64,000 nt of DNA from an uncultured Micrococcales bacterium (GTDB lineage Bacteria > Actinomycetota > Actinomycetes > Actinomycetales > Microbacteriaceae): contig CAIVWH010000010.1 in the NCBI GenBank assembly GCA_903909605.1, positions 62,001-126,000 on the forward strand, in the 5' to 3' direction. The position numbers and the translations under genes were made by a program. This document shows positions 26,820 to 34,361 of the stretch, one piece after another. The stretch's first letter is position 1, and each line of letters starts with the position of its first letter. Below the pieces are notes generated by a model. That model was given only the letters and a program-made list of their open reading frames with translations. It did not search any database and was not told the origin of the DNA.

Positions 26820-26890
26820 AACGAGGAGAGCCTAATACAGAATCGGCCGCTGAAACAACTCAAAGGGCCCTATTCCTGCCCTCTTCGGTT

Positions 26891-27349
26891 TCAGAGAGCC
26901 TCGATTGCCTTCTTATACTCGGCAAAACTGCGTGGCTGGCCCACAGAGGTGACGAACTTGGCAGCAATCTGGCCATCCTTGTTGATCACAAAAGTTGCTC
27001 GCTGGGCGATGCCGGCCTCTTCATTGAATACGCCGTAGGCCTTTGCAGTGCCGCCATGAGGCCAGAAATCGGCAAGCACCGAGAACTTGTAGCCCTCCTG
27101 CTCAGCAAAGCTCTTCTGCACGAACTTGCTGTCAACCGAGACGGCGATCAACTCAACACCCTCGGTCTCAAAGACGCCGAAGTTATCGCGCAGTTCGCAG
27201 AGCTCACCGGTGCAAATGCCCGAGAAAGCTAGCGGATAGAACACCAGGGCAACGGCCTTCTTACCCCGGAAGTCGCTGAGGCTCACGATCTCACCGAACT
27301 GGTTGGTTAGCGAGAAGTCTGGGGCGTTATCGCCGACGATCAGGGTCAT
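26891..27349 (-). CDS. Peroxiredoxin, AhpE-like
   Basis: This 152-residue thioredoxin-fold peroxidase reduces hydrogen peroxide and organic peroxides. The peroxidatic Cys46 lies in FYPLAFSGICTGELC, matching the PxxxS/TxxC pattern. The PLAF..IC sequence is typical of the actinobacterial AhpE group. A second cysteine, Cys51, makes a CxxxxC arrangement like that of BCP/PrxQ enzymes, so it may use an intramolecular disulfide rather than act as a pure 1-Cys enzyme. ATG at 27349 follows AAGGAG. It is divergent from aceE; ahpE also lies near aceE in mycobacteria. Confidence 0.92.
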   Translation of the reverse strand: MTLIVGDNAPDFSLTNQFGEIVSLSDFRGKKAVALVFYPLAFSGICTGELCELRDNFGVFETEGVELIAVSVDSKFVQKSFAEQEGYKFSVLADFWPHGGTAKAYGVFNEEAGIAQRATFVINKDGQIAAKFVTSVGQPRSFAEYKKAIEAL

Positions 27350-27433
27350 GTTTGCTCCTTTTGAGCCTTGTCCTTTGGCCTACCTGTCTATCAAACCCCA
27401 TCCCAGGGTGAAAACTTCCCCGAATTCGGCAGT

Positions 27434-27493
27434 TAAACTGGTGCAGGCTCTTACCCGAGCCACTTTTCAGTCCCCCACGAAAGGGAATGTCCG
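27434..27493 (+). promoter_or_regulatory. aceE promoter and leader
   Basis: A TAAACT -10-like hexamer lies at 27434-27439, giving a predicted leader of about 48 nt that ends with an AAAGGGA ribosome site 8 bases before the GTG at 27494. No -35 close to TTGACA is evident. Confidence 0.4.
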
Positions 27494-30220
27494 GTGTCAT
27501 TCAATAACCAAGATGCCTTCTCAGTGAACTCTCCTGACCTTGACCCAGAGGAGACCCGCGAGTGGCTCGAGTCACTTGACGCCGTCGCCCGAGTGCACGG
27601 TCGCGGTCGTGCACGAGAGATCATGCTGAACCTGCTTCGTCGCTCGCACGAATTGCAACTTGGTGTGCCGATGATTCCGACCACCGACTACATCAACACC
27701 ATCGCTCCCGAAAACGAGCCGGAGTTTCCTGGTGACGAAAAGATTGAGCGCACCTACCGCGCATGGATGCGTTGGAACGCGGCAATGCTCGTTCATCGAG
27801 CCCAGCGCCCAGGCATCGGTGTCGGCGGTCACATCTCTACCTTCGCCTCATCGGCATCGCTCTACGAAGTTGGTTTCAACCACTTCTTCAAAGGGCAAGA
27901 CCACCCATCAGGTGGCGACCAGATTTTCATTCAGGGACACGCTTCTCCCGGACCATATGCCAGGGCATTTCTCGAAGGCCGCCTGAGCGAGCAGCAGCTC
28001 GACGGATTCCGTCAAGAGAAATCACACGCAGGTGGCGGCCTCAGCTCCTACCCACACCCACGCTTGATGCCTGACTTCTGGCAGTTCCCGACGGTATCGA
28101 TGGGTATCGGCCCAATCAACGCGATCTACCAGGCACAGTTCAATCGCTACCTCGCAAACCGAGGCTTCCGCGACACCAGCGAGCAGCACGTTTGGGCATT
28201 CCTCGGCGATGGCGAACTTGATGAAGTCGAATCACGCGGCGCATTGCAGCTTGCCGCAAACGATGGACTCGACAATCTGACCTTTGTGGTGAACTGCAAT
28301 TTGCAACGCCTCGATGGCCCGGTTCGCGGAAACGGAAAGATCATTCAGGAGCTCGAGAGCTTCTTCCGCGGCGCCGGCTGGAATGTCATCAAGGTTGTCT
28401 GGGGCCGAGAGTGGGATGGCCTGCTCGCCCGCGACCACGATGGCGCGCTGGTCGACCTGATGAATAAAACGCCAGATGGCGACTACCAGACCTATAAGAC
28501 TGAGAACGGTGCATTCGTGCGCGAGAACTTCTTCGCCCGCGACCCTCGCACACTGAAGCTCGTCGAAAAGATGAGCGATGACGAGATCTGGGGGCTCAAG
28601 CGCGGTGGCCACGACTACCGAAAGGTATATGCGGCATACAAGGCGGCAACCGAGCACAAGGGCCAGCCGACCGTCATCTTGGCTAAGACCATCAAGGGCT
28701 TCACCCTCGGCAAGTCGTTTGAGGGCCGCAACGCCACTCACCAGATGAAGAAGATGACCCTCGATAACCTCAAGGGTTTCCGCGACGAACTTCGTTTGCC
28801 AATCACCGACGCGCAGCTTGAAGAAAATCCTTACCAGCCGCCTTATTTCCACCCCGGCCAGGATGCTCCCGAGATTCAGTACATGCACGAGCGCCGTCGC
28901 GCACTCGGTGGGTACTTGCCAGAACGCCGTAGCAAGTATGTTGACTTCAAACTGCCAACCGAAGACACATACAAGGTTGCGCGCGCCGGCTCGGGAACCC
29001 AAGAGGTTGCGACGACGATGGCGTTCGTTCGCTTGATGAAGGACCTACTCAAGAGCGAAGAGTTCGGCAGCAGAATCGTTCCGATCATCCCAGACGAGGC
29101 TCGCACCTTCGGCATGGATGCATTTTTCCCGACCGCCAAGATTTACAACCCAGCTGGTCAGCACTACATCTCCGTAGACCGCGACATCTTGCTCTCCTAC
29201 AAGGAGGGCCCATCTGGGCAGATTCTGCACACCGGAATTAATGAAGCCGGCTCAATGGCGGCATTCACCGCTGCAGCTAGCTCGTATGCAACTCAGGGTC
29301 AGCCGATGATTCCGTTCTACGTCTTCTACTCGATGTTCGGATTCCAGCGAACCGGCGATGCCGTTTGGGCTGCAACCGACCAACTTTCGCGTGGCTTCAT
29401 GATCGGAGCAACTGCAGGTCGCACCACTCTCACTGGTGAAGGTCTGCAACACGCAGATGGGCACTCGCCTATCCTGGCGTCAACCAATACCGGCGTGATC
29501 TCCTACGACCCGGCCTACGGATACGAGATTGCGCACATCATCCGCGCCGGCATCGACCGCATGTATGGCGGGACCCACAAGGATCCAAACGTGGTGTTCT
29601 ACCTGACCGTTTACAACGAGCCAATCGTGCAGCCAGCCGAACCTGAGGGTGTCGACATCGACGGCATCGTGCGCGGTATGCACCTAGTCAGCCAGAACAG
29701 TGCCGATGGCCACAAGGCACAGATCTTGGCATCTGGTGTCGCGCTGCCTTGGGCACACGAGGCTCAGCAATTGCTCCAGTCAGATTGGGGTGTTTCGGCA
29801 GACATCTGGTCGGTGACCTCTTGGACCGAGCTTCGTCGCAACGGACTCAAGCGCGACGAGTTCGCGTTCTTGAACCCGAACGAGACGCTGCCGGATGCAT
29901 ACGTGACCCACCGACTGGCTTCAACCGAAGGCCCTGTGCTTGGCGTGAGCGACTACATGCACGCCGTACCAGACCAGATTCGCAAGTGGGTGCCACGCTC
30001 CTACGCAACTCTGGGCGCCGACGGTTTCGGCTTCTCGGACACGCGCGCTGCGGCTCGTCGCTTCTTCAAGATTGACGGACCATCGATCGTGGTTCGCGTG
30101 CTCGAGCAACTCGTCGCCGAGGGCAAAATCGACGCATCGATTCCTCAGCAGGCAATCGACCGCTACCAGCTTCACGATGTCAACGCAGGAACTTCGGGTT
30201 CAGCTGGCGGCGAGGCATAA
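27494..30220 (+). CDS. aceE: Pyruvate dehydrogenase E1 component, homodimeric
   Basis: This 908-residue thiamine-diphosphate enzyme decarboxylates pyruvate and transfers the acetyl group to lipoyl-E2. It is the homodimeric (AceE) type, as in other Actinobacteria, with DGDGELDE-equivalent cofactor motif [16 protein letters not shown] followed by the asparagine of [14 protein letters not shown]. It has full length and a complete C-terminal half. Start GTG at 27494. The partner E2 and E3 genes are about 20 kb away. It is followed by fabD after only 2 bp, joining acetyl-CoA supply with fatty-acid synthesis in one transcription unit. Confidence 0.97.
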   Translation: MSFNNQDAFSVNSPDLDPEETREWLESLDAVARVHGRGRAREIMLNLLRRSHELQLGVPMIPTTDYINTIAPENEPEFPGDEKIERTYRAWMRWNAAMLVHRAQRPGIGVGGHISTFASSASLYEVGFNHFFKGQDHPSGGDQIFIQGHASPGPYARAFLEGRLSEQQLDGFRQEKSHAGGGLSSYPHPRLMPDFWQFPTVSMGIGPINAIYQAQFNRYLANRGFRDTSEQHVWAFLGDGELDEVESRGALQLAANDGLDNLTFVVNCNLQRLDGPVRGNGKIIQELESFFRGAGWNVIKVVWGREWDGLLARDHDGALVDLMNKTPDGDYQTYKTENGAFVRENFFARDPRTLKLVEKMSDDEIWGLKRGGHDYRKVYAAYKAATEHKGQPTVILAKTIKGFTLGKSFEGRNATHQMKKMTLDNLKGFRDELRLPITDAQLEENPYQPPYFHPGQDAPEIQYMHERRRALGGYLPERRSKYVDFKLPTEDTYKVARAGSGTQEVATTMAFVRLMKDLLKSEEFGSRIVPIIPDEARTFGMDAFFPTAKIYNPAGQHYISVDRDILLSYKEGPSGQILHTGINEAGSMAAFTAAASSYATQGQPMIPFYVFYSMFGFQRTGDAVWAATDQLSRGFMIGATAGRTTLTGEGLQHADGHSPILASTNTGVISYDPAYGYEIAHIIRAGIDRMYGGTHKDPNVVFYLTVYNEPIVQPAEPEGVDIDGIVRGMHLVSQNSADGHKAQILASGVALPWAHEAQQLLQSDWGVSADIWSVTSWTELRRNGLKRDEFAFLNPNETLPDAYVTHRLASTEGPVLGVSDYMHAVPDQIRKWVPRSYATLGADGFGFSDTRAAARRFFKIDGPSIVVRVLEQLVAEGKIDASIPQQAIDRYQLHDVNAGTSGSAGGEA

Positions 30221-30222
30221 GC

Positions 30223-31152
30223 GTGCTGGTAATCGTTTGCCCTGGTCAGGGTGCACAGACTCCAGGATTCTTTGCTCCGTGGCTTGAGCTTCCCGAGTTC
30301 CGCTCGCAGATTGAAACAATGCAGAGTGCCTCTGGCATTGACCTGATCAAACACGGAACCGAGAGCGATGCCGACACAATTCGCGACACGGCGGTTGCCC
30401 AACCACTGATTGTCTCGGCGAGCATCGCAAGCGCGGCGGCACTGCTCGGTGGTCGACACGCGGCACAGGCAGGTGTGGCAGGAGTCGCCGGACACTCGGT
30501 TGGTGAGATAGCCGCCGCGAGCATCGCCGGCATTTTCGATTCGGCCAGTGCAATCAAATTCGTTCAAAAGCGTGGCAACGAAATGGCGGCCGCGGCCGCA
30601 ATCGAACCAACCTCAATGGCGGCCATCGTCGGCGGCGAGCAGCAACTCATTGAGGCCAAACTTCACGAACTCGACCTGGAACCAGCCAACTACAACGGTG
30701 GCGGGCAGATCGTGGCAGCCGGCAGCGCCGCCGGCATCGAAGCGCTTAAGGCCGATGCGCCTGCCGGCTCGCGAGTTATTCCGCTTCAGGTCGCTGGCGC
30801 CTTTCATACTCGCTACATGAGGCCAGCCGTTGCCGCTCTTGGCGCATACGCCGAAACCGTCGAAGTACAAGACCCAGCCACCACACTCTGGACTAACGCC
30901 GGTGGTCGAGTGATTTCATCCGGCCAGGAATACCTCAATCTGCTTGTAAACCAGGTCTCGTCACCGGTGCGCTGGGACCTCTGCATGGCTGCCATGTTGG
31001 AGGCCGGAGTGACGGCATTGATTGAGGTCTCACCTGCCGGCACCCTGGTGGGCTTGGCCAAACGCTCGATGCCAGGCATCGAAACACTCGCGTTGAAGAC
31101 TCCTGAAAATCTGGATGCCGCACGCGAACTTCTAGCCAACCACGCCGGCTAA
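30223..31152 (+). CDS. fabD: Malonyl-CoA:ACP transacylase
   Basis: This 309-residue enzyme loads malonyl groups onto acyl carrier protein. The nucleophile Ser92 is in GHSVGE; the oxyanion-loop GQGAQ is at residues 8-12, and the catalytic His lies in VAGAFHTRYM. Start GTG at 30223 is 2 bp after the aceE stop. In most Actinobacteria a PucR-type regulator gene sits immediately before fabD; none is present here. Confidence 0.95.
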   Translation: MLVIVCPGQGAQTPGFFAPWLELPEFRSQIETMQSASGIDLIKHGTESDADTIRDTAVAQPLIVSASIASAAALLGGRHAAQAGVAGVAGHSVGEIAAASIAGIFDSASAIKFVQKRGNEMAAAAAIEPTSMAAIVGGEQQLIEAKLHELDLEPANYNGGGQIVAAGSAAGIEALKADAPAGSRVIPLQVAGAFHTRYMRPAVAALGAYAETVEVQDPATTLWTNAGGRVISSGQEYLNLLVNQVSSPVRWDLCMAAMLEAGVTALIEVSPAGTLVGLAKRSMPGIETLALKTPENLDAARELLANHAG

Positions 31153-31187
31153 TCGCCGATAAGTTTGACCTAATCGAGCGGAGACTG

Positions 31188-32192
31188 ATGACCCAGCCAA
31201 CTCTGAAGCAATATCAACCGACAAGCTACTCGCGCATCTACGCACTCGGTGCGGCACGCGGAGATTTGGTTGTCACTAACGACGATATTGCTGGCCCAAT
31301 CGACTCGAGCGACGAATGGATTCAACGCCGCACCGGAATAATTAGTCGTCGCCGAGCATCCGAGAATGTCTCGCTTCTAGACATGGCGGTCGAAGCCTCG
31401 AACATCGCGATCAAGCGAGCTGGCATCATGCCAAGTGAAATCGGCGCTGTGATCTTCAGCACAATTACTCATCCGCACCAAACACCTTCAGCGGCAGCGC
31501 TGCTTGCAGACCGGGTTGGCGCAAATCCTGCACCGGCATTCGACATCTCGGCCGCTTGTGCTGGCTACTGCTACGGCATTGCTCAGGCAGATGCCCTTGT
31601 TCGCTCAGGCGTTGCCAAATACGTTCTGGTTGTCGGCGGCGAGAAGTTGAGCGACTTCATCGACCCCTCCGATCGCACGATTTCATTTCTGTTGGGCGAC
31701 GGTGCGGGTGCCGCGATTGTCGGCCCAAGCGACACCCCCGGTATCTCGCCGACGGTTTGGGGTTCTGACGGCTCGCACTGGGACGCGGTTGGCATGACCG
31801 CCTCGCTGCTTGAACTTCGCGATGGCACTTCGGCCTGGCCAACTCTGCGCCAAGACGGAGCCACCGTGTTCAAGTGGGCTGTTTGGGAGATGGTCAAGGT
31901 TGCCCGCCAGGCACTTGAGGTTGCCGGCGTAAAGCCAGAGGAGCTGGCCGCCATCGTGACTCACCAGGCCAACATCCGAATCATTGATGAACTTGCGAAG
32001 CAGCTCGAAGTACCTGAGAACGTGGTTGTTGCGCGCGACATCATCTATACCGGCAACACTTCGGCTGCCAGCGTGCCGCTGGCCATGGATGCCCTCCTCG
32101 AGTCGGGAGCCGTGAAATCGGGCGGTTTGGCGCTAGAAATTGGCTTCGGTGCGGGTCTCGCCTTCGCCGCCCAAGTAGTTGTCTTGCCCTAA
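31188..32192 (+). CDS. fabH: Beta-ketoacyl-ACP synthase III
   Basis: This 334-residue initiating condensing enzyme joins acyl-CoA to malonyl-ACP. The catalytic triad is visible: Cys124 (ISAACAGYCYG), His in IVTHQANIRII, and Asn in YTGNTSAAS. ATG at 31188 follows GCGGAG. The ~20-residue N-terminal extension before YALGAARGDL is a little longer than in E. coli FabH but common in Microbacteriaceae. Confidence 0.96.
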   Translation: MTQPTLKQYQPTSYSRIYALGAARGDLVVTNDDIAGPIDSSDEWIQRRTGIISRRRASENVSLLDMAVEASNIAIKRAGIMPSEIGAVIFSTITHPHQTPSAAALLADRVGANPAPAFDISAACAGYCYGIAQADALVRSGVAKYVLVVGGEKLSDFIDPSDRTISFLLGDGAGAAIVGPSDTPGISPTVWGSDGSHWDAVGMTASLLELRDGTSAWPTLRQDGATVFKWAVWEMVKVARQALEVAGVKPEELAAIVTHQANIRIIDELAKQLEVPENVVVARDIIYTGNTSAASVPLAMDALLESGAVKSGGLALEIGFGAGLAFAAQVVVLP

Positions 32193-32232
32193 AATTGACC
32201 AAGTTCCAATAATCCCCAACTAGGAGTAACCA

Positions 32233-32478
32233 ATGGCTCACTCGCAGGCAGACGTCCTTGCAGGACTCGCAGAGATCGTTAACGAAGAGACTGGCATCGA
32301 CACCAGCTCGGTTCAGATGGACAAGTCGTTTGTTGACGACCTAGACATCGATTCAATTTCGATGCTGACCATCGTTGTAAATGCTGAGGGCAAGTTCGGC
32401 GTCACCATCCCTGAAGACGAAGTCGCAAACCTCAAGACTGTTGGCGACGCAGTCAACTTCATCGTCAGCGCTTCGTAA
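32233..32478 (+). CDS. acpP: Acyl carrier protein
   Basis: This 81-residue acidic helical carrier has its phosphopantetheine attachment Ser41 in DLDIDSISM. It holds growing acyl chains for the Fab enzymes encoded around it. AGGAG lies 6 bases before the ATG. A TAAAAT hexamer at the end of fabH could provide an extra internal promoter for the abundant ACP. Confidence 0.97.
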   Translation: MAHSQADVLAGLAEIVNEETGIDTSSVQMDKSFVDDLDIDSISMLTIVVNAEGKFGVTIPEDEVANLKTVGDAVNFIVSAS

Positions 32479-32487
32479 GTACACACT

Positions 32488-33726
32488 TTGACTCGCAAGA
32501 TTGTTGTCACTGGGCTAGGTGCAACCACCCCGCTCGGTGGCGACGTGCAATCAACCTGGCAGGCTCTGCTTGCCGGCAAATCTGGCATCAGCACCCTTGA
32601 ACAGGATTGGGTCGCAAAGTACGAAATTCCTGTGACCTTCGCCGGCCAAGCCGCTGTGAAGGCCAAGGAAGTGCTTTCGGTTCCCGAGACCAAGCGTCTC
32701 GACCCGTCTAGCCAGTTTGCCTTGATTGCTGCTCGCGAGGCTTGGGCGGATGCTGGCAAACCAGAGGTTGCTCCAGAGCGTTTGGCTGTCGAGTTCGCAA
32801 CCGGAATCGGTGGAGTCTGGACCCTGCTCGATGCATTCGACACTCTCAAAGAACACGGCCCTCGTCGTGTGCTACCTATGACCGTGCCGATGTTGATGCC
32901 TAACGGACCGGCTGCGGCAATCGGTATGGACATCGCCGCTCGCGGAGGCGTTCGCACGGCGGTTTCTGCCTGTGCATCCAGCACCGAGGCAATTGCCAAC
33001 GCCATCATCCGCCTAGAATCCGGCGAGATCGACATCGTTGTGGCAGGTGGTTGCGAGGCAGCCATTCACCCACTACCGATCGCAGCTTTCGCTTCGATGC
33101 ACGCGCTCTCGCGCAACAATGAAAATCCAACTCAGGCTTCACGCCCCTACGACACGGCCCGTGATGGGTTCGTCATGGGTGAGGGAGCCGGAGCCTTGGT
33201 TATCGAAACCGAAGAGCACGCAAAGGCTCGCGGAGCAAAGATTTACGCATACCTGGTTGGTGGCTCTGTCACCTCGGATGCGCACCACATCACCGCCCCG
33301 GACCCTGAGGGTACCGGCGCAGCTCGAGCTATGCTCGCAGCGCTCAAGCAGGCGAATGCGTCCATCGAGGACGTCGTACACATCAATGCGCACGCAACCT
33401 CGACCCCAGTTGGCGACATTGCCGAATACACCGCGCTTCGTCGAGTGTTCGGCGAGCAGCTTGACAAGATCTGCATCTCGGCAACCAAGTCTTCAACGGG
33501 TCACCTTCTTGGTGGCGCTGGCGCCATCGAGGCAATCTTCACCGTGCTAGCACTGCACGAGCGAGTCGCCCCACCGACTATCAACCTCGATAACCAAGAC
33601 CCTGCAATCGACTTGGATGTGGTTACCAGCCCACGTACCTTGCCAGCCGGCGACATTCTCGCTATCTCGAACTCATTTGGCTTCGGCGGTCACAACGCCG
33701 TCATTGCCTTCCGCAGCGCAAACTAA
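32488..33726 (+). CDS. fabF: Beta-ketoacyl-ACP synthase II
   Basis: This 412-residue elongating condensing enzyme shows the thiolase-fold active site: Cys in SACASSTEAIANA (about residue 156), His in NAHATSTPVGD and His in KSSTGHLLGGAG. The start is TTG at 32488, 9 bp after acpP, giving MTRKIVVTGLGATTPLG, which is the family N-terminus; no clear ribosome site is present, so translational coupling to acpP is likely. Its TAA stop shares the bases CTAA with the stop of the converging DUF3145 gene. Confidence 0.96.
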   Translation: MTRKIVVTGLGATTPLGGDVQSTWQALLAGKSGISTLEQDWVAKYEIPVTFAGQAAVKAKEVLSVPETKRLDPSSQFALIAAREAWADAGKPEVAPERLAVEFATGIGGVWTLLDAFDTLKEHGPRRVLPMTVPMLMPNGPAAAIGMDIAARGGVRTAVSACASSTEAIANAIIRLESGEIDIVVAGGCEAAIHPLPIAAFASMHALSRNNENPTQASRPYDTARDGFVMGEGAGALVIETEEHAKARGAKIYAYLVGGSVTSDAHHITAPDPEGTGAARAMLAALKQANASIEDVVHINAHATSTPVGDIAEYTALRRVFGEQLDKICISATKSSTGHLLGGAGAIEAIFTVLALHERVAPPTINLDNQDPAIDLDVVTSPRTLPAGDILAISNSFGFGGHNAVIAFRSAN

Positions 33727-34223
33727 CCAATCGAACGCAACCGCACAGGCTCATCCCAGCTGTCGGCTCGGTAGGGCTCAAGTTCCAAGTCCCAAGGCTC
33801 GCCCATCGCGTTTCTGATCAGGCGCTGAAGTTCGATTCCGCTTGCTCCGGCCTGATTGAGAATCATGGCCAGTTCCAGCTCGTTCACGAGCACGTTGCCG
33901 AATCGATCTGCCTGAGCGCCAAAGAGCCCGAGAGCAGGCGTAAATGCCCAGCGGTAGCCCTCGACCTGGTCGCTCGACTGCTGGGTTACCTCGAAACGGA
34001 TGCTCGCCCATCCCCGTAAATCGCTGGCTAGAGCTGCCCCGAGCTCACGATCGGCCTGCCACTCGGATTCGGCCCGAAACTCGCCCTGTGAGCCTTTGCG
34101 GGGCTTCCAGTCGAGACTCACGGGATAGCCGACTGTGCGCCCGATTGTCCATTCCACGTGCGCCAAAAGAGCCCTGGGGGCCGAGTGGATGATCACCGAA
34201 CCCTGGGCAGAAATACCATTCAT
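33723..34223 (-). CDS. DUF3145 family protein
   Basis: This 166-residue actinobacterial protein of unknown function belongs to the DUF3145 family, recognised by GSVIIHSAPRALLAHVEWTIG near the N-terminus, the central VSLDWKP, and the C-terminal RADSWDEPVRLRSIG. In Streptomyces and relatives this gene also follows fabF, so a link with fatty-acid metabolism is suggested by context, though here the gene is on the opposite strand. I chose ATG at 34223 (MNGISAQGS), preceded by GAAGG, over an in-frame start at 34268. No membrane segment is present. Confidence 0.88.
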   Translation of the reverse strand: MNGISAQGSVIIHSAPRALLAHVEWTIGRTVGYPVSLDWKPRKGSQGEFRAESEWQADRELGAALASDLRGWASIRFEVTQQSSDQVEGYRWAFTPALGLFGAQADRFGNVLVNELELAMILNQAGASGIELQRLIRNAMGEPWDLELEPYRADSWDEPVRLRSIG

Positions 34224-34308
34224 TGCGCCGCCTTCACCTAGGTACGTCTTCCCCAACGACCTGTGCACGCGGCAGGCAATCAGGTTACTTCTGGGCGGCC
34301 ACTATGTC

Positions 34309-34349
34309 AAAGAAAAGCAGAGGGTGCCAGCGAGCTGACACCCTCTGCT
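34309..34349 (-). terminator. Rho-independent terminator of the pullulanase gene
   Basis: The perfect 11-bp stem AGCAGAGGGTG / CACCCTCTGCT (34339-34349 with 34316-34326) has a 12-nt loop and is followed on the minus strand by TTTTCTTTG. It begins 12 bp past the pullulanase stop codon. Confidence 0.88.
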
Positions 34350-34361
34350 CAGGTTACGAAA

